DNA of 64,000 bases from Marthasterias glacialis. Taxonomy: Eukaryota > Echinodermata > Asteroidea > Forcipulatida > Asteriidae. This document shows positions 12,285 through 23,587 of this stretch, one piece after another. The notes under the pieces were generated by a model. It had not been told where the DNA came from. It ran no database searches and was given only the letters and a program-made list of their open reading frames with translations. Positions within the stretch are counted from its first letter, which is position 1, and every line of letters starts with the position of its first letter. The stretch is from positions 16,632,110 through 16,696,109 of the forward strand of contig OU452227.1 of NCBI GenBank assembly GCA_911728455.2, written 5' to 3'. The translations under genes and the position numbers were made by a program.

Positions 12285-13290
12285 ACCAACGCGTTCAGTA
12301 ATTATTGTCGTCTAACATTCTACGCGTTCAGCAATTATTGTCGTCTGCTATACTTACATACGGTCAGTATTAGTCGTCTATAAACCTATATAAGAGGTAA
12401 GTTGTCCTGTGGTTTCTTCCTACACGGTCAGTAATTGTTGTCTTGTATCTTATCTATGCGTTCAGATATTATTGCCGTTGGTATCTTATCTATGCGTTCA
12501 GATATTATTGTCGTCTGGTATGTTGTTTATGCGTTCAGATATTTTTGTCCGGTATCTAATCAGTGCGTTCAGGAACTTACTACGCGTTCAGTAGTTATTG
12601 TCGTATGGTACGTATCTTACCAATGCGTTCAGTAATTATTGTCGTTTTGTACGTATCTTACTCAGGCTACGCGTTCAGTAATTGTTGTCGTCTGATGCGT
12701 ATCTTGCCAATGCATTCAGTAATTGTTGTCGTCTGGTCCGTATCTTACCTACTACGCTTTCACTAATTATTAACGTCTGGTACGTATCTTACCAACTACG
12801 CGTGCAGTAATTATTGTCGTTTAATTCGTATCTTACCTACTATGCGTTCAGTAACTATTGTCGTCTAGTTCGTATCTTACCAATGCGTGTAGTGCTTATA
12901 GTTGTCTGGTACGTATCAAACATTAACGTATCGAACAGTAATTATTGTCTTCTGGTACGTATCTTACCAATGCGTTCAGTAATTATTGTCGTCTGGTACG
13001 TATCTTACCAATGCGTTCAGTAATTATTGTCGTCTGGTACGTATCTTACCAATGCGTTCAGTAATTATTGTCGTCTGGTACGTATCTTTCCAATGCGTTC
13101 AGTAATTATTGACGTCTGGTACGTATCTTACCAATGCGTTCAGTAATTATTGTCGTCTGGTACGTATCTTACCAATGCGTTCAGTAATTATTGTCGTCTG
13201 GTACGTATCTTACCAATGCGTTCAGTAATTATTGTCGTCTGGTACGTATCTTACCAATGCGTTCAGTAATTATTGTCGTCTGGCATCCTA
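12285..13290. repeat. 41-bp minisatellite with a homogeneity gradient
   Basis: The core CAGTAATTATTGTCGTCTGG recurs about 24 times. From 12977 to the end the period is exactly 41 bp (12977, 13018, 13059, 13100, 13141, 13182, 13223, 13264) with almost no differences. From 12285 to about 12960 units vary in length and sequence. Since 41 is not a multiple of three, frames shift through the unit and the short frames here are incidental. Confidence 0.93.
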
Positions 13291-13397
13291 CAAAAAAGGT
13301 CAGTAACTATTGGCGATTACATTACGAATGTGATCGGTAAAATCATTGCGTTGTATCTTAACATTCAAATAATTAAAAAGTCGGTTATTATGTCAGA

Positions 13398-13935
<538 letters not shown>

Positions 13936-14220
13936 CCACACACAGAGTATCCATAAACAAAACACAAACGGGAATAAAAAAAAACCTAACAAAACAATAG
14001 GACATACTAAAAAAACAAAGATCAAACAGGAGCCAAGGGATTGCCCAAAAGCGAACCAAATCACTATCCAAAAGAGCAATCTCTTAAAAAAAAATTAAAA
14101 ATTCATAAAAACAAGCATTAGGGAAACAATTCTTTTTTATAAAGAACCATTTCGGACGTTGGCGAGCATGGCACAAGAACAATAAATAAATAAAAACAAA
14201 AATAAATAAATAAAAACAAC
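13936..14220 (-). mobile_element. Probable LINE 3' untranslated region
   Basis: Minus-strand sequence between the reverse transcriptase stop and the (AAAC)n/(TAAA)n microsatellite. It is T-rich on the minus strand, with ATTT/GTTT runs at 14180-14220. No gene lies in it. Its position suggests LINE 3' sequence running into the tail, but the boundary is unproven. Confidence 0.4.
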
Positions 14221-15760
14221 TAAGAGAACATACGTTTGTACATGATGGCCTTATACCCAGCCGAGTCAATAGCCTGCTCTCTTAAAGAGGGCAAGGCATT
14301 CCAGATATTATAAGGAAAGTAATTATAAACGGAATATTCAAAAGAGTTTGTTCGGGCAAATCCAATCTTAAAAGTATAGTTTTTAACATGGCGGGTATTA
14401 ATATCAGGAAGCAGTTCCGGCTCGATATCGTACTTTTGGTGGAAAACAATTAAGAACAAAAACAAGACGAAGAACCGGTTAACAATGGGGGGAAGTTTAA
14501 GGAAGGTCAGGCGATCCTGATAACTAATATCCCGTCTGTAATTAAGACAAGCCCCGGTAAATCTACGTTGAACATTCTCAAGAGAATTAATGTGATTAGA
14601 TTGGAAGGGATACCAAGCCGGAACTGCATATTCAAGACGGGGTCTACATAAGGATTTAAAAAGTAAAGTGAGAGAAACTGAATCCTTGGAACGAACTGTA
14701 CGCCTAATAAAACCAGGTATTCAAGTCTTAGAAATAATAGAGTTAATATGGGGTCCCCAAGACAAGTCGTTAGAGAGAGTCACACCCAAGTACTTATATT
14801 GTTTGACAACCTCCAGGGAGTCTTGATTGAGGAGGTAAGGACAATTAATGGGACGGCGACTGCGAGTGATATTCATAACTTTGCATTTCCTGGTATTAAG
14901 CAAGTGAGTAACTCATTCAAATCATTCTGGAGGATAATACTGTCATAAGAACAATTAATAGTGCGAAAAATAATAGTGTCATCTGCATATTGGGCAACTG
15001 AGGAGGAAATGTTGGAGAGGTCATTAATAAAAATATTGAATAATAAAGGAGCTAGAATTGAACCTTGAGCTACCCCAGAAGTAACATCACACCAATCTGA
15101 AAATGAACCTTGAAAAATAACTCGTTGTGTACGGGAACGGAGGAAAGAATTAAACCAGTTGAAAAGAGACCCACCAATGCCATAATCGTGTAATTTACCT
15201 AAAAGTTTAATGTGAGGGACCTTATCGAAGGCTCGGGCCCAGTCAAAAAAATGGCATCCATCCTGGGTGGTTGACGATGATCTACCAGGAAGAAAACCGT
15301 GCTGGGCCTTCGACAAGATCTCAAACATTTGTAAGTGAGTGGAAAGACGACATGAAACAATGCGTTCAAGGACCTTTCCAATGGAAGAACAAATGGAGAT
15401 TGGACGATAGTTATGAATATTAGTACTATCGCCAGGCTTTGGTATGGGGACAACATTGGACTCCTTCCACGCCAGCGGCACCTCACCCATCTGTAGAGAC
15501 ATGTTGAAAAGTTTAGCAAGGGTACGGGAAATGACTGGGCAGTGATTTTAAGCATAAAAGAGCTGATACCATCAGGGCCAAGAGATTTCGAGCTCTTAAG
15601 GGAGAAGAGCAATTTTTGTACTTCACTACTAGATGTGGAGATCCCGCTGAGTGGAGTGAGGCCAATGTGTTCATTGTAAGCTACTTTGCATGGGTGACAG
15701 TCTGTAACAAACGTGGGCCTAATATTGATGTTAATCTGCATGAAATACTAAATACAAAGC
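14221..15760 (-). pseudogene. Broken LINE reverse transcriptase (Jockey/CR1-like)
   Basis: Minus-strand non-LTR reverse transcriptase in pieces. From 15741 down: a finger region (SSEVQKLLFSLKSSKSLGPDGISSFML), then WKESNVVPIPKPGDS..NYRPIS, AFDKVPH, SGVAQGSILAPLLFNIFINDL and the catalytic QYADD, then QYKYLGVTLSNDLSW and a thumb/C-terminal region (SLCRPRLEYAVPAWYP..ENVQRRFTGACL) ending in a stop at 14221. At least three defects are visible: frame changes near 15510-15530 and near 14890, and a stop near 14717. The endonuclease is missing, so the copy is 5'-truncated. YADD with GPDG and NYRPIS places it in the CR1/L2/Jockey assemblage; the exact clade is not settled. Confidence 0.9.
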
Positions 15761-15779
15761 CAATTTGCAATTATTTCTT

Positions 15780-16112
15780 ACCAGTATAGAAACGTCGTTT
15801 CATTTTTATTTCTATATATATCTACTGTATCTTCTTATAAGTTAAGATTAAAGGTTTAATATTTTGGTGTTTGTTTATTTATATATTTGTTTATATTTTT
15901 TTCATCTTTTAATGCATTGTTGTACTGTTAAGTCCTGATATTTTAATCTGCATTTGTAATTGTCTATATTGTGCTCTTTTAATTACGTTTTAATTTAAAC
16001 TGTACATGTTAATTTATGTTTTATTAATGTTATCCTCAGGACCTCGTGGGAGACCACTATGTGAACGAGTTACCCTGATGAAAGATAAGGAATAAATATA
16101 AAATAAATAAAT
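15780..16112 (+). mobile_element. LINE 3' end in plus orientation
   Basis: A T-rich stretch leads into AGGACCTCGTGGGAGACCAC (16039-16058), then GAGTTACCCTGATGAAAGAT and a terminal AATAAATATAAAATAAATAA tail ending near 16112. This order is typical of CR1/L2/Jockey-group LINE 3' untranslated regions. It abuts the 5' side of the minus-strand reverse transcriptase fragment, so the two pieces are head to head. Confidence 0.65.
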
Positions 16113-19100
16113 GAAGGAAGGTCTAACTTATACATCAGATAGCATCTCACCGACTTTTCAGAATTGCGCCTAATATAGTATATTAACAGGATTTGTGTTG
16201 CCAATGATTTGTACTTTTCCAAGATGAAATAGATTATAAATTTCTACAATTTTGGGATCTGTCCAGTTAATCAAACCGTATACTTGGTCAACTTGTCTAT
16301 TCTACAATAAACCATGAGCCAGAGTGGAGCCATCAAGCAAAACCAGCTAGCGGCAAATACAAAGAATTTAATAATTTAGTCATATCAATAACAGGTACAC
16401 TTACGACAAAACATCCGTAACTATTGAAGCGCTACCCATAAATCAATAAAAAAAGAGGGACAAATCACGAGAAGTGCAACAATAAAACCGAATGTGTTTC
16501 CCGTGTACGCAAAAGTGACGTCAAACGTGTGACACCTTACAGACGCAGTTCCAATTTCGCAATATTAAATCATATCTCATTTTTCAAAGCTCATAATGCC
16601 AATACTTCTCATTGTTAAGTTGTAAACACGAAATTTTATTTATTGATTTTTTAAAATATTTTTCTCTTAAATGCAACCTTCGATTGACTCAGCCGATAAT
16701 CTTCAACCAGTGAAAATATAGTTCCGAGTAAGATCTTTAACTCGAACTTTGTCAAACATGAATATTTGTTATTATTGGGAAGAAAAAGGTTTCCACTCCC
16801 AAATAAGAATTTATACCAGGTGACGTTTCCATCGAGATTCATTAGTTAAATAGATCGTTATGCCTATGGTTAATTAATAACATTAGCAGGGCATTGTTTC
16901 CTTTAACCACTGAACTGACATATACGTTGATATTTATTGACTAATATTTAGGATACATAGCACCTTCGTGTATTAGCTCTCAGCGGCACGCATGCAGCAG
17001 TGACAAACCTTGGATGGCCTCTCAAACCAAGCATATGACAAGAGAGGAGTGGTGGTGTGTTTTGCATTTATTGCCGACAGTTTAAAAAGTAACCAACAAG
17101 CTAGGTCACATTGAACATTTCAGAAAATGTTGATTAACTTGGAAACCTAATCCTACTAAACCAGTGGCCATACCTAGAGCTAGTTCTCAACCAGAACTCA
17201 CAGCTGAAGCAGCAACCAACATACACCTTTTCTAAACCTTGATATCAGCTTCCTGCCCTAATCCCGATAGTCTACCTATATGATATGCAGGCAGATTCCC
17301 AAGTTCTATCTGTAGAGACCTACTACAGTCAAGTGTCGAAGGCCCTCAATGGATGCCAAGCAAACAAGGTGCTTGTCCTTCAGTCTTGACAGTGAGATCG
17401 GTCAAGTATCTGCAGAAAGGACCCTCACTCCTCCATTATTGGTGGAAACTTCCCTAATGCTCAAAAAACGCCAGCATAGTTCCTGCTCAATAGTTAATTC
17501 AAATGCATTACATAATTTGCTTATTTTGTGTTTAAGGTGTGCATTGTTTTTTTTAATTCCTGGTATTTTAACAAAAGTTCTCCTTTGTTTTAATTCTTTA
17601 TTTCAAAAATACGATTTAATTTTTTGTTTGTTTTACCGATTCATGGTGTAGGATCCTAATTTTATATATTTGTCATTTTGATGTTATTTTAACACCGACT
17701 TTAAAACATACAAACATTCGTTTAAAACATACAAACGTTCATTTTGTTTGCCATAAAAACAAATATAAAAAAGTGACGCCATGGGCACTCTGTATTTTAG
17801 TTAAAATATAGTTTCTGTTTGATTGCTTCGTTACCATAATCAAACAATATATTGAAATGAAAATAATATAACCTGTTTTCTGCAGTTCAGTATATTGAGC
17901 CCACACAAAATGATTTTACATTCTGTTGTAATATATTTTCTATGCAAAGACGGTTTAACTATTCACGCTTATAAGCCATTATGGTCAAAACGCATATAGG
18001 CCTATATACGTGTTTTTCTGTTTGCTATTGTGAGTTTATAAAATGGCCTCAGCTGCACGAAGCGTGATTTGGAAACAAAAATCAATATATATTTTACAAA
18101 CCAAGATAGAAATGAGAATACATAAGAGCTTGTGCCCGAGGTGCTAATCACACGTGACTAAACGCACATGTTGAATTAAATACCCAGAATATTTTTCGTA
18201 AAGTTATTTAGTTAAGACTTGCAGTTAAACAAAAATGAAGGACAATTTATGCACTTGTGTGACATGTAGCCAGTCCTCAAAGTATTCACACATTGTGTAA
18301 AAAGCCGCTTCAGGCAAAAGCACTAAAGTTGCAAGAAGTATAATTGGCGGCAAATTAAATGCGGGGATTTTGTGGAATTGACACCATTTGAAGCAATCCA
18401 TTTTGGTTGAGAACTGAGCGTCCTTTCGGCACGATGGAAATACTGCATCCATACGGTACACGCACAAGCCAAAGCCTGCCTAAGTGCGATGACATGTTTG
18501 TTATTCAATAGATGAAAGTGCTCTCTATGTTGTGGATATCGGGTCAAAATCTAGGACGAAAGGAAATGCTCGTAAGTATAGGGTGAAATGTGAGTCGACG
18601 GGTGACGCCAGGAACCCATAAGCGAAACTCAGGGCAATCTCATTAGATGAAATGAAATAGAGGCTTCAAATTCATACCGTTTTTAATGCGATAACTAGGC
18701 CGCGTGCGCTTGTTTTGCTATGCTGAAATGTTAAAGAGGCCCGCCCATGTAAATCATACCGCAATTTATAGAATATAGCAAACATTGATGCATGTTTGTA
18801 TTAGATGATTAGATAAGACGCAGTGAGAAGGTGTTTGAGAGAATGTCTTCCGCCAGAATATGTCAGAAGGAGAAAGGATGCACCATCAACGATTCTATCA
18901 GAGTGGTGATCAGTCTTCCTCGATGGGTTTTTATACATTATAAAAGATGGGTAGAGCATATCCGAATTTCAATATAAGTGGCACCCCTGTACACATAACT
19001 AAAGTGTGATAATTTTGTTATGCAATTTGCCCATCACTTTTTGAAGGGATAGAAATCTGGCCCCAAGGAGCAGAAACAAGGCATGGCGAGATATAAACGC

Positions 19101-19713
19101 AACTCTGTTCACAGCACAGCTAAGAACAGGGAGGGGTAAATGAATCCGTTGCGAGACAAACATAACTGCCTTATCACCTATTAGAAAAATAGTTTAAACA
19201 ATAGTTAAAAAACAAAACAAACACAGTCAGCATGAACTTGCTTGTGTCCTCATGATTAATTAACCCTTTACCCTGAAACTTTGACATTTCTTTTTTGAAA
19301 GATCTACAAAAGGAGCTGTTCACATTTCTCTCTGAGACGATATTATGTTCAGCAATGATCGACTAAACCTAAGTCCCAGGACAAAGTTGCAAATTTAACA
19401 TAAAAACTGACGCTAGCTAGTGCAACTTTGGGTAAAAAATGTGACATTTCACGTCACTATTTAGTCAATAGATTAGTGTTCGTGATGACATGATTACGTC
19501 AATTAATGCGACTTTGAAAAAGGCGTGCAACATAGCGATTTTAGGTCGAAGTTGAAACATTTTAATAATAAATATTACGTCAATGTTTGGGACTTGGCAA
19601 AAATAGCCGGGAATGACGGGAATTTCCAAGTCAATTCTGTAATGTCCCTTTTATCGTAGAGTAAAAGGTCAAAAGTTAGTTGCCTATACACCGTGCAAGT
19701 CTTGATGGTATTC
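16113..19713. other. 3.6 kb unique AT-rich DNA, no gene recognised
   Basis: There are no domains or RNA genes. It contains a short tandem duplication of about 21 bp (TTTAAAACATACAAAC.., 17700-17741) and one TAGGCCTA (17997-18004). A 100-codon frame at 17349-17651 has no recognisable motif. Confidence 0.5.
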
Positions 19714-19841
19714 GTGTCCGAGTTAGAGGCTGTGGCTTGATCGCCAGGTTAGCATGCATTGAAGCGTAGGATGCCCATATCAACGCCCTTATAGCAATAG
19801 CTATACAGCCAAAGCCACAGACTACTCTCTAATTCGGACAC
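19714..19841. repeat. Foldback of about 128 bp
   Basis: The left arm (19714-19737, GTGTCCGAGTTAGAG..TGTGGCT) and right arm (19813-19841, read in reverse as GTGTCCGAATTAGAG..TGTGGCT) pair over most of their length, with a five-base difference in the middle. This is consistent with a small MITE or foldback element. No target duplication was identified. Confidence 0.65.
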
Positions 19842-20597
19842 GGTCCCAGGAATGTATGATCCATGCTCAAGCCGATTTCACCTTGAAAAATGAATCTAAA
19901 TGTTGCTGTTTTTGTAGGATGACCAAAGTTATTAACTTTCAAATGAAATATCAAACGAAAAAATCCATCAACGAATAATAACAGAGTAACTAGTTTAACA
20001 AATGAATTTTTGTGTGGAGCACAATAAATAAACTCCGCTCGTTGCCTGCTTTCAGCCGTGCCTCGCGACGCAGAGACAGAATGCAGGCAAAATGACGTTG
20101 TAATATAGCTGACGTCTGATTACCAGCAGCAGGCATGGCCATCGAACACACTTTTTCGTCAGATGGTTGGCCGGGATAATCGTTTCAAAAAAATGTTTTA
20201 TAGCCATCTACACTCATCACAACACGATATATTAATTTCATTCGTCCAAAAATAACATGTCCTTTGAAATTTTGTTCGCTGGTATCAATTCATTTTCGAG
20301 CACAAATCACAGGAGCACGGAACATACATCTTTAAATACATTACGCTAAGTACATTACATTGCCTTCACGTGTGATTTATGAGTACGCAAGAGACTTGAT
20401 TGCGCATGTCTGCTCGAGTTGGCTTCACATTGAAGTTACATTCAGCCAACCACAAGGAATAATCGTTGCATGAGGTTTTAGAAAAATGAAAACATTGGTA
20501 TGTTTCGGTGCTTATGTAATGATGTGTATGAGTAGACATCATTATTACAAGTCATGTAATAAGGGTGTCTCAATTTTTTTTATACCACGGTAATAGG

Positions 20598-20945
20598 TAT
20601 CTGGTATCTGTAATTTTAGTTGTTTATGATGTACTATGCAGTGGACTTTTAGAGGTATCCTAGAGTTTTATCCTGTATGCATGCATGTAATCTTACGCGG
20701 GATAGGTTTTTACTGGCCAGGGGTTGTGACTTATATTGTAATTTTGCATTGATTGTAGTTTATCTGGTTTCTGTATTTTTTAGTTGTTTGTTATGTACTA
20801 TGCTATGGACTTTAGAGAGGTGACCAAGAGTTTTATCCTGTATGCATGTATGTATGTAAGTGGGATGTAGGTTTTTTTACTGGGGTTGTGAGCTACATGT
20901 ATGTTGTAGTTTTTTTTTGTATTGCCTGTAGGTTATCTGGTTTCT
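20598..20945. repeat. Direct duplication, units of 163 and 173 bp
   Basis: TATCTGGT..TCTGTA starts near-identical units at 20598 and 20761, and a third start at 20934 runs straight into the hairpin array. Shared internal landmarks are GTACTATGC..TGGACTTT and AGTTTTATCCTGTATGCATG. It appears to be the left part of the composite repeat that continues to 23215. Confidence 0.75.
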
Positions 20946-20953
20946 GTAAATAG

Positions 20954-21176
20954 CTGTTCCGACTAGCAGTCGGAACAGCTATTGATTTCGTTGGGATTAT
21001 TATATTTATTATTATTATTATTATTAGCTGTTCCGACTTAGCAGTCGGAACAGGTATTGATTTTGTTGGGATTATTATATTTATTGTTATTCTTATAAGC
21101 TGTTCCGACTTAGCAGTCGGAACAGGTATTGATTTTGTTGGGATTATTAGCTGTTCCGACTTAGCAGTCGGAACAG
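20954..21176. repeat. Four tandem perfect hairpins
   Basis: CTGTTCCGACT and AGTCGGAACAG form a perfect 11-bp stem with a 3-4 base loop, at 20954-20978, 21028-21053, 21100-21125 and 21151-21176. Linkers share GTATTGATTTTGTTGGGATT and ATT-rich runs of different lengths. A fifth half-arm (CGGAACAGCT) occurs near 21438. Confidence 0.9.
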
Positions 21177-21224
21177 GTATTGATTTTGTTGGGATTATTA
21201 TATTTATTTTATATTATTATTGTC

Positions 21225-21505
21225 ATAATCTTTGTACCATTTGTAGCTTACATCACATGTGACACTTTGTTATTATGCATGATCCCACTTTGACCTTTAC
21301 TTCCGGTCCAAACAGGAAGCTCTAAATTAAAGTCTGACAAATGATCTGCAGACTTGCATCGAAGGTTGCGTTCAGAAACTGTAACATAGCCAAATCAAGT
21401 GACAAGGTACAATGTTCAAGATACAAAGACAAAACAATCGGAACAGCTGTGATTTTGTCCTAAAGACAGAATCTTAATAGCTAGTTATATTTGTTGTCAT
21501 TCTTA
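21225..21505. repeat. First satellite-like unit and end module
   Basis: It contains one copy of the unit that recurs at 22541-23060 (TCATAATCTTTGTACC.., then ACTTCCGGTCCAAACAGGAAG at 21299-21319), then an end module near 21438 (CGGAACAGCTGTGATTTTGTCC). That module is matched near 23168 by a diverged copy ending in TCTAGTTGTTG, which suggests two copies of one element end. Confidence 0.6.
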
Positions 21506-22540
21506 TTATTCTTTGTTTCTGTCAAAACCGTATTGCATTTGTACACAATTTTTGTTTAAGCCTACTCTTAGAGTTGGTAAATATGATAGACTCAAATCCT
21601 ATATCAAATTGAAGCTTAGTACATGAAGTTATAATAAAATGTAAATTTTGTTAAACTTCTTAATTAATTAGCTGAGTTTTAATGACATGAATATTTAATT
21701 AGGCAATCTTTAAACCAACATATCTCAAGAAGTACACGTCCGATCATCAAGATTTTTTCTGTTCTTGACTTGTTGGATATTGCAGATGTGCAATTTGAAG
21801 TATATTTTTATGACACATCATCATGACACCATTTATGACGCAGCTTTTAATCTATGTACAAAAGGCATGGCTCAAAAAGTGTAACTATTTGGTAGGTCAA
21901 AAACCTAATTTTTCTAAATAAATTGAATTTTAGATTGCTATATTATAAAGATCGTTTAGAAAACATAAATTCTTTTACCAAGAGTTATCTCAGACCATAA
22001 AAATTCATCAAAGCACAACGTAATTTCACTTTAATTAACCGTTAAGTGTTCAATCTGAGCACCATTGGTACAACGCTGTGTGGATTGGGCCGCTTTTCGC
22101 CGCTCAGAGTTGTTAGCAAAGTTGTACACAAGTGCGCACTCGCCTGTTTTTCACAGGTTAATCCAATGAGGATTTTGGTTGTTGTTAACCTGTACAGGTT
22201 TTTGTTGGGAAAACTGCAAATATGAATGCGGCGGGGTAGCACTTTTAGCGTTTAAACATTCATATTGTGTTCTCAGATGTTAGTTTGGCTTTATTATTAT
22301 GGGCTGCTCATATGCTATAGCGCCCTCTATCGGTAGATGTTCTTCTACATGAAACTTGCAGAATCTCTGCATTTTTAGGGTTTTCGTTCAAAGGCATCGT
22401 ATAGGAATAAAAGTTATACCACCTTGTTAATAACAAAAAATAGTAAGGCAAACATGTTTTCGTCACCGTGACGTCATCAGGTATCAAGTTACATTAATTC
22501 AAAGTTTAATAATGAAAAAATCACATCTCTCGAAGCACAT
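21506..22540. other. Middle of composite repeat, no gene recognised
   Basis: AT-rich sequence between the two copies of the end module. It resembles the flanking repeat in style but no tandem period was found. A 66-codon minus frame at 22042-22242 has no recognisable motif. Confidence 0.35.
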
Positions 22541-23060
22541 ATCGTAGAGTCATAATCTTTGTGCCATGTTAAAGCTTAGAGCTCTTGTGGCATATACTTA
22601 AACATATGACCCCAATTTGACCTTTCCGTCCGGTCCAAACAGGAAGTTTAAAAATTTAAAACATATCGCCTGAACTAAATTCCATAAAGTCGTAATCTCT
22701 TTGTTATAATGTAGCTTACATCATATGTGACATTTGATTTACAGGCTTGACCCCCATTTTACTTCCGGTCCAAACAGGAAGTTCAAAATTTCAAAATGTC
22801 ATATCTTATGTGCAAAATGTCGTAGAGTCATAATCTTTGTTTCATTTGTAGCTTACATCATATGTGACATTTGGTTATTTGCATGACCCCACTTGACCTT
22901 TACTTCCGGTTCAAACAGGAAGTTCAAAATTTCAAAAAATCACATCTGAGCCAATTCTTTTGTAGAGTCATAATCTTGTAGCATTTGTACTTAACATCAC
23001 ACGTGACATTTGGTTATACAGGCGTGACCCCACTTTGACCTTTACTTCCGGACGAACAAT
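22541..23060. repeat. Tandem ~140-bp unit, about four copies
   Basis: The dyad ACTTCCGGTCCAAACAGGAAG, in variants, recurs at about 22626, 22761, 22902 and 23044 (spacings 135, 141, 142). Each is preceded by GTAGAGTCATAATCTTTGT.. and CATATGTGACATTTGGTTAT-like sequence. The copies are clearly diverged, so this is an old array or part of a transposon interior. Confidence 0.8.
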
Positions 23061-23159
23061 TACAGTCTCAATGGCATCTATTACATTTGCAGTCCTGATC
23101 GAAATCAAAATCTCTTCATTTCTAGGTGACAATACTAATAGTAAAACTTGCTTACAGAT

Positions 23160-23300
23160 AATCTGAACAGCTTTGTGTTTGTCCTAGTGACAAACACATA
23201 ATGTCTAGTTGTTGTTTTTACCCGTTAATTGTTTGTAAAGCGCATTGAGCGTTTTTTTAGGCGGATTTTGGCGCTATATAAATGTTCTTCTTATTATTAA
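23160..23300 (+). mobile_element. End module and LINE/SINE-like tail
   Basis: The diverged end module (about 23163-23215) is followed by GTAAAGCGCATTGAGCG and GGCGCTATATAAATGTTC, then TTATTATTA (to 23300). An AAAGCGC..GCGCTATATAAATG block ending in an ATT-rich run is a common 3' tail of interspersed retroelements in marine animals. The class cannot be fixed from this fragment. Confidence 0.4.
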
Positions 23301-23514
23301 TAGACTGTGAATTCTTACTGGTCGAGAAGCAATCACGTGATGTGCTACAAAGACACCTGTACATGCACATGGGAACATGAGTGATGTACCCCACGGGGTA
23401 TACATTACATTGATCGTGCCCACTGTTGGTCGTTACCACCGCCTTGTATAATATTATACACATATGGACTGGCAATGAGGGAAATAGTGCAAGTCTATGC
23501 AACCCGAGGGCCTG

Positions 23515-23587
23515 TGAGTGACCAGGAGAGGGTTCTATTTTCCGAGGCCGAAGGCCGAGGGAAAAAGGACCCTCTCCTGGTCACTCA
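23515..23587. repeat. 73-bp hairpin with a perfect 19-bp stem
   Basis: TGAGTGACCAGGAGAGGGT (23515-23533) is the exact reverse complement of 23569-23587. The 35-base interior is itself partly self-complementary around CCGAGGCCGAAGGCCGAGG, so the whole can fold into one long hairpin. It may be a tiny foldback element; a small-RNA precursor is also possible. Confidence 0.85.

Noticed and set aside
17349-17651. 100-codon plus-strand frame
   Set aside because: The second half is hydrophobic and AT-driven; no motif or start context supports a gene.
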